From Streptomyces bikiniensis (GTDB taxonomy: Bacteria; Actinomycetota; Actinomycetes; Streptomycetales; Streptomycetaceae): a stretch of 64,000 bases of DNA. The first letter of the stretch is position 1, and each line of letters begins with the position of its first letter. The position numbers and the translations under genes were made by a program. The stretch covers positions 62,001-126,000 of the forward strand of contig JNWL01000011.1 in the NCBI GenBank assembly GCA_000716465.1, written 5' to 3'. The notes under the pieces were generated by a model. It was given only the letters and a program-made list of their open reading frames with translations, ran no database searches and had not been told where the DNA came from. Positions 48,937 to 57,734 of this stretch are shown one piece after another.

Positions 48937-50246
48937 GACACGGCCTCCTCACGGCTCACGGGGACGAAGGCCGCCACCTCGTAGCCACCGTCCTCGGTCG
49001 CCCCGGCCGTCATCTCACCGCCCAGCATCGTCACACGCTCCCGCATCCCGGTGATGCCGTGGCCCGCCCCCGGCGACGGCTTCACCAGGCCGCGCGCCGG
49101 ACCGTTGGCGATGCGCAGGCCCAGACCTCCGAGGACGTACGACACCTCGACCTTCGCCGCCGCGCCCGGCGCGTGCCGCAGCACGTTCGACAGGGCCTCC
49201 TGGACGATCCGGTACGCGGACAGCTCCACGCCCTGCGGCAGCTCGCGCACCGCGCCGGTCACCGTCTTCTCGATGTCGAGTCCGGCCTCGCGGACGTTCG
49301 CGACCAGCGCGTCCAGGTCGGCCAGGGTCGGCTGCGGGGCGTCGGGCGCCTCGTAGTCCTCGGCCCGGACGACCCCCAGGATGCGGCGCAGCTCGGTCAG
49401 GGCCGCGACCGCGTTCTCCCGGATGGTGAGGAAGGCCTGCTCCAGCTCCGGCGGCGGGTTCTCGACCCGGTACGGCGCGGCCTCCGCCTGGATGGCGACC
49501 ACCGACATGTGGTGGGCGACGACGTCGTGCAGCTCCCGGGCGATCGTGGTCCGCTCCTCCAGGAGCGTCCGCTTCGACCGCTCCTGCGCGGTGACCGTCT
49601 GCTGCGCGGTGACCTCGCGGTCGGCCTGGCGGCGGATCTGGAAGACGGCGACGGTGAGCAGGACGAGCGCCGAGACGAAGAGCATCGGCACGGAATCGGA
49701 GCCGCGCCCCGCCCCCAGGAACATCTCCGTGAAGAGGCAGAAGCCCGCCGTCACGAGCCACATCCACACCCCCGTGCGGGGGCGGGTGCGGGCGGCCACC
49801 ACGGCGAGGACCACCAGGTGGGAGAAGAACGTCGTGTGCGACCAGGGCCAGCCGCCGTCGTAGTCGCTGAGGTAGCCGATGAAGGGTGCCGAACCGAGCG
49901 AGGCCCAGAAGGCGAGGACCGGCCGGACCAGGGTGAGCAGCACGATCGCGGGCGGCGCGCAGGCGACCACGAGTGTCAGCGGAGCGAAGTGGGTGTCGAC
50001 GCTCTCGTACCCTGCGGCGAAGGCGATGAAGGCCGCGAACGCGACGACCGCGTGCGGGAAGAACCCCGCGCGGGCCCGTATCCGCTTCGGCAGGAGGCGT
50101 GCCAACCGGCTGGTCGCCTCCACGGGTGCCAGCGGCCGGTAGGCCAGGGCGTCGTCGAAGAGCTCCTGGCGCAGCCCGCCGAGGACGGCCTGGACCAGGT
50201 GGAACTCGGGGGCCCGGCTCGTCCCGGGGGTCTGTGTCTGAGTCAC
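48933..50246 (-). CDS. Sensor histidine kinase (NarL-type, HisKA_3)
   Basis: A 437-residue membrane kinase. After a cytoplasmic N-terminal region of ~55 residues come several transmembrane helices (about residues 65-205: VVAFAAFIAFAAGY, LTLVVACAPPAIVLLTL, LFVSALVLLTVAVF). The dimerisation/phosphoacceptor motif is ARELHDVVAHHMSVVAI. The ATPase domain has GLRIANGPARGL and GHGITGMRERVTMLGG. There is no large extracellular domain, so it probably senses a membrane signal. The GTG at 50246 is preceded by TACCGT with 7-nt spacing and no ribosome binding site. Confidence 0.94.
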   Translation of the reverse strand: MTQTQTPGTSRAPEFHLVQAVLGGLRQELFDDALAYRPLAPVEATSRLARLLPKRIRARAGFFPHAVVAFAAFIAFAAGYESVDTHFAPLTLVVACAPPAIVLLTLVRPVLAFWASLGSAPFIGYLSDYDGGWPWSHTTFFSHLVVLAVVAARTRPRTGVWMWLVTAGFCLFTEMFLGAGRGSDSVPMLFVSALVLLTVAVFQIRRQADREVTAQQTVTAQERSKRTLLEERTTIARELHDVVAHHMSVVAIQAEAAPYRVENPPPELEQAFLTIRENAVAALTELRRILGVVRAEDYEAPDAPQPTLADLDALVANVREAGLDIEKTVTGAVRELPQGVELSAYRIVQEALSNVLRHAPGAAAKVEVSYVLGGLGLRIANGPARGLVKPSPGAGHGITGMRERVTMLGGEMTAGATEDGGYEVAAFVPVSREEAVS

Positions 50247-50253
50247 GCCGATT

Positions 50254-50259
50254 ACGGTA
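50254..50259 (-). promoter_or_regulatory. -10 element of the two-component operon, leaderless spacing
   Basis: TACCGT on the minus strand, 7 nt before the GTG at 50246. Confidence 0.5.
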
Positions 50260-50351
50260 CGGGGACCGCCGGAGCGGGTCGTCCCGCTCCGTACGGATCC
50301 TTCCCCGTCCGCCCTGAGTACTACGAAGGGCCCCGGGACCCCCCATGGGGG

Positions 50352-51218
50352 TCACCAGGCCAGCTGGGCGATCTCCTCCGCCACCACCGCGCACGCGTCC
50401 GTCGCCGGGTCGATCGGCGGGAAGTGGCCGGTCTCCTCCAGGAGCGTCAGGCCGACCGTCTCCCCCGCCTTCGCCGCCGCCTCCGCGTACGCGTCGGCCA
50501 CCGCGTACGGCACGACCACGTCCTCGCGGCCCTGCACGACGGTGGTCGCGATGCCGGTCGGGAGGAGGAGGGCCGGGTCGGCGGAGGCAGCGCGCTCCCC
50601 GTACGCCTCCGGCCCGCCGAGGAGCTCGGTGACCGCGCCGCCGCACACCCCCAGCTCGACCGCCCGCGCGAAGTGGGCGATCGGGGCGAGGGCGACGACC
50701 CCGCGCAGCGGCGGCGGCTCGGGCAGCCGCCACGGGGAGCCCGCGGGCAGGACGTGCCGGGCGGCGGCCCACAGGGCCAGGTGTCCGCCGGCCGAGTGCC
50801 CGGTGAGCACGATCCGGCCCGTGTCGGCCTGCGGCAGGTGCACGGCGGCCAGCTCCGGTACGGCGTCCAGGGCGGCGGCCACGTCGTCGAAGGTCTCGGG
50901 CCAGCGCCCGGCGACCGGGGACGTGCCGCCCTGGCGGGGCAGGCCGCCGCCGCGCCGGTACTCGACGCTGGCGACGGCGAAGCCGCGCCGGGCCAGGAAG
51001 TCCGCGAACGGCGACAGGTGCGCCCGGTCGTACGGCGCCCGCCAGGCGCCGCCGTGCAGGGCGACGACCAGCGGGGCCCGGACGCGCCCGTCGCGCGGGG
51101 CGTAGAAGTCCACCACCTGGTCCGGGTGGTCGCCGTACGCGGCGGTGGCGTCCGGGGCGACGACCGGGTGCGAGAAGGCCGACGCCTCTTCGGCGGCGTC
51201 GCGCGCGGCGGGATCCAT
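50352..51218 (-). CDS. Alpha/beta hydrolase, likely kynurenine formamidase
   Basis: A 288-residue alpha/beta hydrolase. LVVALHGGAWRAPYDR carries the HGGxW motif typical of the eukaryotic-type (AFMID-like) kynurenine formamidase. The nucleophile elbow is TGHSAGGHLALWA, the catalytic Asp is likely in GREDVVVP and His in EETGHFPPIDP. Its position downstream of kynureninase and tryptophan 2,3-dioxygenase, on the same strand and only ~105 bp away, strongly supports hydrolysis of N-formylkynurenine to kynurenine. It is unrelated to the bacterial KynB metalloenzyme; activity is inferred from motif and context. Confidence 0.82.
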   Translation of the reverse strand: MDPAARDAAEEASAFSHPVVAPDATAAYGDHPDQVVDFYAPRDGRVRAPLVVALHGGAWRAPYDRAHLSPFADFLARRGFAVASVEYRRGGGLPRQGGTSPVAGRWPETFDDVAAALDAVPELAAVHLPQADTGRIVLTGHSAGGHLALWAAARHVLPAGSPWRLPEPPPLRGVVALAPIAHFARAVELGVCGGAVTELLGGPEAYGERAASADPALLLPTGIATTVVQGREDVVVPYAVADAYAEAAAKAGETVGLTLLEETGHFPPIDPATDACAVVAEEIAQLAW

Positions 51219-51323
51219 GGCTGTTCCAACCTCTCGGGTACGGGGCCGAATTGGCCTGACCTGCGGGGACGGTACCAGGACCGGAGCCCCGCGGATCAGG
51301 TGATCATCGGACCCTCGTACCCG

Positions 51324-52565
51324 TTACGCGGCCGGCACGTCCGCCAGGACCTCCGCCAGGACCCGCGCCGCGCGCTCCGCGTCCGCGAACCCGACGTACA
51401 GCGGTGTGAAGCCGAACCGCAGGACGTCCGGGCGGCGCAGGTCGCCCACGACCCCGCGCCGGATCAGTTCGGCCATCACGGCCGGGGCCCCGGCACAGCG
51501 CAGCGCGACCTGGCTGCCGCGCTCGCCGTGCGCCTCGGGCGTGATCGACGCGACTCGGCCCTCGGGGACGTACGCCCAGACGCACTCCAGGAAGAAGTCC
51601 GTGAGGGCGAGGGACTTGGTCCGCACGTCCTCGACCGCGACCCCGTCCCACACGTCCAGCGCCGCTTCGAGCGCCAGCATGGAGAGGATGTCGGGGGTGC
51701 CGACCCGGCCCCGCACGGCGCCCGCCGCCGCCTCGTAGCCGGGGGTCATGGCGAACGGGTCGGCGTGCGAGTTCCAGCCGGGCAGCGGCGAGTCGAAGGC
51801 GGCCTGGTGGCGCTCGGCGACGTACAGGTAGGCGGGCGAACCGGGGCCGCCGTTCAGGTACTTGTACGTGCAGCCGACCGCCAGGTCCACCCCGTGGGCG
51901 TCCAGGCCGACGGGCAGGGCGCCCGCGCTGTGGCACAGGTCCCAGACGGCGAGCGCGCCCGCCGCGTGCAGGGCGGCGGTGACGCCCGGCAGGTCGTGGA
52001 GCCGGCCGCTGCGGTAGTCGACGTGGTTGACGAGCGCGGCGGCCGTGCGCGGGCCCGCCGCCTCCGCCATCGCGGCCGGGTCGAGGGGCACGATCCGGTG
52101 ACCCGTCATCCGCGCGGCCGACTCCGCGATGTACCCGTCCGTGGGAAAGGTCGAGGCGTCCACCAGGATCTCGTCGCGTCCGTCGCCCGCCAGACGGGCG
52201 GCGGCGACGACCGCCTTGAAGACGTTCACGCTGGTCGAGTCGCCGACCACGACCTGCCCGGGGCCGGCGCCGACGATCGGCGCGATGCGCTCGCCGATCC
52301 GCTCGGGCGCGGTCCACCAGCCGGACTCGTCCCAGGAGCGGATGCGCAGCTCGCCCCACTCGCGGGTGAGGACGTCGGCCATGCGGGCGGGGACGTGGGC
52401 GGGCAGCGCGCCGAGCGAGTTGCCGTCGAGGTAGACGGTGTCCGCGTCGAGGGCGAACTTCTCGCGGTGCTTGGCCAGGTCGTCGGCCGTGTCGAGGTCC
52501 CGCGCGCGGGTCATGAGGTCGTTCTTGAGATCGCTCTTGAGATCGTTCTTGAGGGCGTCAGACAT
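51324..52565 (-). CDS. kynU: Kynureninase
   Basis: A 413-residue PLP enzyme cleaving kynurenine to anthranilate and alanine. YLDGNSLGALPAHVP at the N-terminus, WDLCHSAGALPVGLDAHGVD and the Schiff-base lysine in GCTYKYLNGGPGSPAYLYV are family hallmarks; length is normal. The gene overlaps the dioxygenase gene by 8 bp, so coupling is tight. Its product can feed anthranilate into tryptophan catabolism, siderophore-like or antibiotic pathways. N-terminal in-frame repeats of Leu-Lys-Asn-Asp (KNDLKSDLKNDL) are a small peculiarity. Confidence 0.95.
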   Translation of the reverse strand: MSDALKNDLKSDLKNDLMTRARDLDTADDLAKHREKFALDADTVYLDGNSLGALPAHVPARMADVLTREWGELRIRSWDESGWWTAPERIGERIAPIVGAGPGQVVVGDSTSVNVFKAVVAAARLAGDGRDEILVDASTFPTDGYIAESAARMTGHRIVPLDPAAMAEAAGPRTAAALVNHVDYRSGRLHDLPGVTAALHAAGALAVWDLCHSAGALPVGLDAHGVDLAVGCTYKYLNGGPGSPAYLYVAERHQAAFDSPLPGWNSHADPFAMTPGYEAAAGAVRGRVGTPDILSMLALEAALDVWDGVAVEDVRTKSLALTDFFLECVWAYVPEGRVASITPEAHGERGSQVALRCAGAPAVMAELIRRGVVGDLRRPDVLRFGFTPLYVGFADAERAARVLAEVLADVPAA

Positions 52566-53532
52566 GGCTGCGGGCCGTCCAGAGCTCGGGGAACACGTTC
52601 TTCTGGGCCCGCTTCTCCAGCCAGGCCACGCCGGCCGAACCGCCGGTGCCGGTCTTGGCGCCCATCGCGCGCCGGGTCGCCACCAGGTGGTCGTTGCGCC
52701 ATCGCCAGACCAGCTCGGCCACGTCGCTCAGGGCCTCGCCGAGCCGGACCAGCTCGCCGTTCTGGTCGGGGTCGGCGTAGATCCCGGCCCAGACCGCCTC
52801 GACCTCGGGCGAGGGCTCGTACCGCTTCGCCAGGTCGCGGCCCAGGACGGCGGCCGGGACGGGCAGGCCGCGCCGGGCGAGCAGGCCGAGGACCTCGTCG
52901 TACAGGCTCGGCTCGTGGAGCGCCTTCTCCAGCTCGGCGTGGACGCGGGGCGCGCCCCGGTGCGGGACGAGCATGGACGCGGACTTCTCGCCGAGCAGGA
53001 ACTCCATCCGCCGGTACATCGCGGACTGGAAGCCGGAGCCCTCGCCGAGCGCGCCCCGGTAGGAGTTGAACTGGGCGGGGGTGAGCTGGGCGAGCGGGTG
53101 CCAGGAGTGGTTCAGGGCCTCCAGCTCGCGCACGGAGCGCTTGAGCGCGTCCATGGCGACGGGGACGCGGTCCTCGCGCAGGGCGCGGCTCGCGGTCTCC
53201 CACTCGTGGACGATCACCGTGAACCACAGCTCCATGACCTGGGTGGTGACCAGGAAGACCATCTCGCCGGGGTCGTCCGAGCGGAGGTGCTGGAGGTGGG
53301 TGAGGACGTCCGCCTGGACGTAGTCCTCGTACGGCGTCGTGCCCGCGAAGTCGAGGTTCGGGGCGTCGACGGCCGCGTCGGCGCCGGAGGCACCGGAGGC
53401 GCCGGAAGAGGCTCCGGAGGCGCCGGAAGAGGCTCCGGAGGCACCGGAGGTCTCGGGCTCGGGAGAGGCCCCGGAGGCGCCGGGGTCGGGGGAGGCCCCG
53501 GGGGTGTCGGGAGAACCCGGGAAGGTGGACAT
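52558..53532 (-). CDS. kynA: Tryptophan 2,3-dioxygenase
   Basis: A 324-residue heme dioxygenase that opens the indole ring of L-tryptophan, the first step of the kynurenine route. TPYEDYVQADVLTHLQ, FLVTTQVMELWFTVIVHEWE, SWHPLAQLTPAQFNSYR and the substrate loop GAKTGTGGSAGVAWL are characteristic. About 50 extra N-terminal residues consist of Gly-Ala-Ser and Pro repeats, encoded partly by 21-bp tandem repeats; they precede the first conserved strand and are probably disordered. The ATG at 53532 follows GAGGAG. First gene of the kynA-kynU-formamidase operon. Confidence 0.95.
   Translation of the reverse strand: MSTFPGSPDTPGASPDPGASGASPEPETSGASGASSGASGASSGASGASGADAAVDAPNLDFAGTTPYEDYVQADVLTHLQHLRSDDPGEMVFLVTTQVMELWFTVIVHEWETASRALREDRVPVAMDALKRSVRELEALNHSWHPLAQLTPAQFNSYRGALGEGSGFQSAMYRRMEFLLGEKSASMLVPHRGAPRVHAELEKALHEPSLYDEVLGLLARRGLPVPAAVLGRDLAKRYEPSPEVEAVWAGIYADPDQNGELVRLGEALSDVAELVWRWRNDHLVATRRAMGAKTGTGGSAGVAWLEKRAQKNVFPELWTARSHV
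53401..53442. repeat. 21-bp in-frame tandem repeat in the kynA N-terminus
   Basis: Two perfect 21-bp copies (53401-53421, 53422-53442) with partial copies on both sides, encoding the repeated Gly-Ala-Ser-Ser segment. Confidence 0.8.
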
Positions 53533-53653
53533 CTCTGTCTCCTCGGTACGTTCTACCGGGTAGCGGTCCGCTCGCACCGTGCGGCACCTCGTGCGGCACG
53601 GGAGCTCCGGTCCCCTCGGGAGGCGCGCTCCGTCGCGCGCCGTCCCAACCGCA

Positions 53654-54634
53654 TCATGGCACGATCGGCCCCGTGATGTAGCTCCCGTCTTCGTCATACG
53701 GATAAGCGTTCGAAACGCAGCCGTCCAGGCCCTTGATCTGCTGCATCATCGCGGGCGCGGGCTTCCCCGGCCCCGAGCAGGCCATGTGCTGCCGGATGCC
53801 GATCTCGTGCCCGACCTCGTGGTTGATGATCAGGTGCCGGTACTCGGCGGGCTCGCCCGCGAAGGTCGGGGAGCCGAGCATCCACCGCCGGAGGTTCACG
53901 ACCACGCCCTCGGTGGTCTCGCAGTTCAGCTCGCCGCCGGTGTCCAGGCCCTCGCGCAGGCAGAGCGCGTCCGCCGTGTCGGGAGTGGCGATCCGGATGA
54001 CGAAGTCGGCCTCCTCGCCCTCGGAGACCAGCTGGAACCGGCCCCGGCCGTGCGCGGCCCAGCCGCGCGGATGGGCCAGGATCCCCTGGATCTCCGCGGC
54101 CGTCTCCGCCGCCCGCAGGCCGGTGCCGTCCTCGACCTCGACCCGGTAGCGGCGCAGCTCGCCGCTCTCTCCGGTGGGGGCGCCGGAGGCCCGGGCGGTG
54201 GTGAAGGTCCCGGGGCCGGTCTTCGGCACGCCGGGCTTCTTCGCGGTGCCCCCGAACGTCGGCTTCGGCTTCGGCGCCGGCTGCGGTGTCGCGGTGGGGG
54301 CCGGCACCGGTTTCACGGTGGCCCCGGGCGTCCGGTCCGGCCGGGGCGGCGGGACCGGCCGCGCCGTGGCGGGCCGGGAGGCGGGCGGGGCGGGCGCCGG
54401 GCCCGCGCCCCGGTCCGCCACGGCCTCGGGGCCGGGCGCGGGAAGGGCCGGAGCGGCGGTCGTGTCGTCGGTCGCCCCGCCGTTGAAGTGGGCGAGGGCC
54501 GCGCCGCCGCCGAGTGCGAGGGGCGCCAGGAGCAGGGCGGGGAGGACGAGCCGGCGTACGGGACCGCGCCCGCCCCCGCCCCGTCGGCGGCTCTGCGCCC
54601 GTCGCCGTCCTGCGGGTGCGGCACGTTTGCCCAC
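53654..54634 (-). CDS. DUF3152 protein, putative zinc metalloprotease fold
   Basis: A 326-residue protein, probably anchored or secreted. An Arg-rich N-terminus is followed by one hydrophobic segment (LVLPALLLAPLALGGGAALA) and a long Pro/Ala/Lys-rich linker. The C-terminal DUF3152 domain contains HEVGHEIGIRQH, a full HExxHxxGxxxH zinc motif of metzincin-like peptidases. FQLVSEGEEADFVIRIATP and the cysteines in REGLDTGGELNCETTEG and HMACSGPG suggest an extracytoplasmic disulfide. Peptidase activity is inferred from the motif. The GTG at 54634 follows GGGGAGAAG. Confidence 0.88.
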   Translation of the reverse strand: MGKRAAPAGRRRAQSRRRGGGGRGPVRRLVLPALLLAPLALGGGAALAHFNGGATDDTTAAPALPAPGPEAVADRGAGPAPAPPASRPATARPVPPPRPDRTPGATVKPVPAPTATPQPAPKPKPTFGGTAKKPGVPKTGPGTFTTARASGAPTGESGELRRYRVEVEDGTGLRAAETAAEIQGILAHPRGWAAHGRGRFQLVSEGEEADFVIRIATPDTADALCLREGLDTGGELNCETTEGVVVNLRRWMLGSPTFAGEPAEYRHLIINHEVGHEIGIRQHMACSGPGKPAPAMMQQIKGLDGCVSNAYPYDEDGSYITGPIVP

Positions 54635-54864
54635 GACAGACTTCTCCCCTGCTTCGGCCGGTGTGGGGGAAGAGGGAGTGGGGCCTCGGTACCGGCGTTC
54701 GTCGGTGCTGCGGTTCCGGGGATCGTACCGATCCCTTTCGAACAGACCCGAAAATCGCGGGGGCGGTTCCGAAAAGGCGCAGGGATTCGAAAGGCGTCGG
54801 GTTCGAAAAGGCGTCGGGGCGGCGGCCGTTCGAAGACCACCGCCCCGGGGATCCGCCGGTGCGA
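54635..54864. other. Non-coding stretch upstream of the DUF3152 gene
   Basis: No gene seen. It contains repeated TTCGAAAAGGCG-like sequences (around 54765-54835), several of which carry the TTCGAA palindrome, and then passes into the 16-bp repeat array. It probably includes the DUF3152 promoter. Confidence 0.5.
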
Positions 54865-54944
54865 GGGACCGCCCCTGCCAGGGACCGCCTGTGTCAGGGA
54901 CCGCCCATGTCAGGGACCGCCCCTGCCAGGGACCGCGCGTGTCA
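54865..54944. repeat. 16-bp tandem array ending in the DUF3151 stop codon
   Basis: Five units starting at 54865, 54881, 54897, 54913 and 54929 (consensus GGGACCGCCCCTGYCA). The last three bases of the fifth unit are the stop codon (TCA, 54942-54944), and a TCA or CCA ends the other units. Confidence 0.88.
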
Positions 54945-55355
54945 GCCGAGCGTCTCCGCCGCCGTCTCCGAGGAGTCGCGCAGGAAGGCCGTGCAGCGCT
55001 CGTACTCCTCCTTCTCCCCGATCTCGCCGGCCGCGCGGGCCAGGGCGTGCAGCGCGCGCAGGAAGCCGCGGTTCGGCTCGTGCTCCCACGGGACCGGGCC
55101 GTGGCCCTTCCAGCCGTTGCGGCGCAGGGCGTCCAGACCCCGGTGGTAGCCGGTGCGGGCGTAGGCGTACGACTCGACGACCCGGCCGCCCTCGAAGGCG
55201 TCGTCGGCGAGACGCGCCCAGGCGAGCGAGGAGGTCGGGTACTTCGCGGCGACCTCCGCCGGAGCCGTGCCGCTCGCGAGCAGTTCGCGCGGACCCGGTT
55301 CGTCGGGCAGGTGGGTGGGGGCGGGTCCCCCAAGCAGGTTCTCGTGGATGGCCAT
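54942..55355 (-). CDS. DUF3151 protein
   Basis: A 137-residue conserved actinobacterial protein of unknown function. It starts MAIHENLLGGPAPTHLP and has the helical core VAAKYPTSSLAWARLADDAFEGGRVVESYAYARTGYHRGLDALRR, which resembles a TPR-like hairpin, and HEPNRGFLRALHALARAAG. It is usually found close to fba, as here. Its stop is the last triplet of a 16-bp tandem array. Confidence 0.88.
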   Translation of the reverse strand: MAIHENLLGGPAPTHLPDEPGPRELLASGTAPAEVAAKYPTSSLAWARLADDAFEGGRVVESYAYARTGYHRGLDALRRNGWKGHGPVPWEHEPNRGFLRALHALARAAGEIGEKEEYERCTAFLRDSSETAAETLG

Positions 55356-55479
55356 GGGCCCAGTCTGCCTCAGCGGCACGGCCCCGGTCCGCCCCGCCCG
55401 GGGCACGACGAGGCCCCGCCCGCCGAATCCGAGGAGACGGGGGACGGGGCCGCGGTGCGACGGGGCCGGCGGAGCCGAC

Positions 55480-55547
55480 GGGTCAACGGGTCAACGGGTC
55501 AACGGGTCAACGGGTCAACGGGTCAACGGGTCAACGGGTCAACGGGT
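55480..55547. repeat. Octanucleotide array GGGTCAAC x8 spanning a stop codon
   Basis: Eight perfect copies from 55480 to 55543 plus a partial GGGT. The stop (TCA at 55539-55541) of the beta-propeller gene is inside the last full copy, and the last codons read into the array. Confidence 0.9.
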
Positions 55548-57557
55548 GATGTTGAAGTACTTCCATCCGCCGTAGACCGTGGTGTTCACGTTGTCGCCGG
55601 ACAGTCCGTCCACGTACGCCGTACGGACCCGGGCGCGGACGCCCTCCGCTCCGGCGCCGTCGAACAGGATGTACGCCATGCCGTTGTTGTTCAGCCGGAC
55701 GTAGCCCTCGGAGCCCGCGTACCAGGCGCCCGCGTACCAGACCTGGAGCTCGTACTTGGTCTGGCGGCCCGGGAACGAGTTGTGCCACGCGGAGACCAGC
55801 ACGTCGGCGCTCTGGTGGTACGTCTGGTACGAGGTGGAGCCGATCTTCGTCCACTTGTAGTGCCGGGACAGCGTGGTGCTGACGCCGGCCCGGGTGTACA
55901 CGGTGGACCCGGTGTGGGCGCTGCCGGAACGGGTGTCACCCGCGAAGGACGCGGTCACCCGGGTGTCGCGGGTCATGTTGAGCGTCACCGACAGCTTGCC
56001 CGCCGAGTTGACCGTGCCGCGCTTGAGCAGCCGCTTCGGGTCGGGGCCGTACGGGTCGGCCCAGATCTCCACCACGCGGTTGCGGTGCGTCCAGCCGAGG
56101 TACGCCGTGTACGTCACCGTGGTGTTGTGGTTGACGGTGCGGTTGTGCTGGTCGAGGAGCAGCGTGGACTTGAACGGGGTCACATTGACGACCGCCGAGC
56201 CGCTCGCGCCCGAGTGCGTGGCGTCGCCCGCGTACGCGACCTTGTACGTGACGTTGCCCGCCGCGTACGGGGTCTCGGTGAAGGAGAACGTGCCGTTCGC
56301 CCCGAGCGCCCTCGTCCCGAGCACCGTGCCCTTGGGGTACTCGGCGTCGTACCGCGTCACGGTGAGCGGCGTGCCGGCCGGCAGCGGCAGGGTCGACGCG
56401 ACCGTGCCGGAGACGGTGATCGGCTTGAGGACCGCCACGGTGGCCGGGACCTTCACGGTGACCACCGGCGCGGACAGGGTGGGCGTGTCCAGGACCTGCA
56501 GGCGGGCGTTGCCGCCGCTGGCCGTGGTCACCGCGAACAGGCGCTTGCCGCCCGGCTCCCAGCCGAGGGCGCTGTGGCCGAGGCCGTCCCCGCCGCTGCT
56601 GTTGCCGGTGCTCGGGAAGTCGTACTGGCGCACGGCCTTCGTCTCGCCCGGCCGGTAGACGAACACGTCCGGGGCGTACGCGGCGTCGGACCCCGCCGCC
56701 ACGGTGCCGTCGGCGGCGACGGCCACGGCGGCGCCGTGGTAATCGCTGGCGTAGGAGGGCAGTTCGGCCATGTCGGAGGCCCGCCACACCCGGTGGCGGT
56801 TGCCGGCGGTGGCCGTGATGATCTTGTCGCCGTCCGGGGTGAAGGCGAGGTCGTTGGCCATGCCCACCGAACCGACGCTCGCGGGGACGCGCGCGGTACG
56901 GGTCGCGGTGCCCGTGGACGCGTCGTACGTGCCGAGTTCGAACCGGTGGTAGTACGAGGACATCGCCGCGAAGACGTTCGGGTCCGCCGGCGAGGCGACG
57001 AGCCTCGGGGCGCCCGAGTAGTTCGCCTCGGCGTCCTGGGCCAGGGTCACCACGGGCTCGGCGCCGGAGGTGTCGACCGACCCGATGTCGCCGTGGTGCC
57101 CGTCGCCGTAGCCGAACCAGATCCTGCCGCCCGCGTGGGCGACGTACTGCGGGTCGGTGCCCTCGCCGGTGGCGTACCGGGCCTGCTCGGTCACGGTCCC
57201 CGCGTCGAGGACGACGACGGCGTCGGCGCCCGGGACGGCGGCGTAGAGGCTCCCCGAGTCGGGGGAGAGCGCGAGCCCGGTGACCCCGGGCAGGCCGGTG
57301 ACGGTGCTCAGCACCGTGCCGGCGTAGTCGGTCGCGACGACCTTCCCGAGGTAGGGGTCGCTGATGAAGATCTTCCGGTGGACACCGTCCACCACCATGT
57401 CGCCCACGGACGACATCGGAAGGACCCGGCTGCTGTCGGCAGCCGCCGGGCCCGCCGTCACCGCGACCAGCGCCGCGGAACCGACGAGAACCGCGAACGA
57501 GGTCGCGGCGGAGAGAGCGCGCTTGCGCACGATGAAGAGACCCCCCAAAAAAACCAT
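55539..57557 (-). CDS. Secreted beta-propeller and Ig-like domain protein
   Basis: A 672-residue exported protein. A signal peptide (FAVLVGSAALVAVTAGPAAA) is followed by a YVTN-type beta-propeller of about 330 residues (blades such as VTGLALSPDSGSLYAA and ANDLAFTPDGDKIITAT), then Ig-like beta-sandwich repeats (VTVKVPATVAVLKPITVSGT, FSFTETPYAAGNVTYKVAYAG) and a C-terminal aromatic beta domain ending YGGWKYFNITR. No catalytic motif is seen; it is probably an adhesive or binding wall protein. The start is unusual: ATG is followed at once by T7 and G6 runs. A GTG nine codons downstream, after the G run, is an alternative start. Confidence 0.82.
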   Translation of the reverse strand: MVFLGGLFIVRKRALSAATSFAVLVGSAALVAVTAGPAAADSSRVLPMSSVGDMVVDGVHRKIFISDPYLGKVVATDYAGTVLSTVTGLPGVTGLALSPDSGSLYAAVPGADAVVVLDAGTVTEQARYATGEGTDPQYVAHAGGRIWFGYGDGHHGDIGSVDTSGAEPVVTLAQDAEANYSGAPRLVASPADPNVFAAMSSYYHRFELGTYDASTGTATRTARVPASVGSVGMANDLAFTPDGDKIITATAGNRHRVWRASDMAELPSYASDYHGAAVAVAADGTVAAGSDAAYAPDVFVYRPGETKAVRQYDFPSTGNSSGGDGLGHSALGWEPGGKRLFAVTTASGGNARLQVLDTPTLSAPVVTVKVPATVAVLKPITVSGTVASTLPLPAGTPLTVTRYDAEYPKGTVLGTRALGANGTFSFTETPYAAGNVTYKVAYAGDATHSGASGSAVVNVTPFKSTLLLDQHNRTVNHNTTVTYTAYLGWTHRNRVVEIWADPYGPDPKRLLKRGTVNSAGKLSVTLNMTRDTRVTASFAGDTRSGSAHTGSTVYTRAGVSTTLSRHYKWTKIGSTSYQTYHQSADVLVSAWHNSFPGRQTKYELQVWYAGAWYAGSEGYVRLNNNGMAYILFDGAGAEGVRARVRTAYVDGLSGDNVNTTVYGGWKYFNITR

Positions 57558-57734
57558 GGTCTCCGGCCCTCAGAGCGGGGCACGGTGCACGAAGACTAGA
57601 GCACGCGTGCGACACGCCACCTCCCGGTATCCCCCCGCCCCGTGCACGGGACCGGAGCCGGGGCCGGGTGCCCCTCCGCGTACGGGACCGGGGCCGCCCC
57701 CGTCCACCGGCGGAGGGCCTCCACACGCGCCCGG

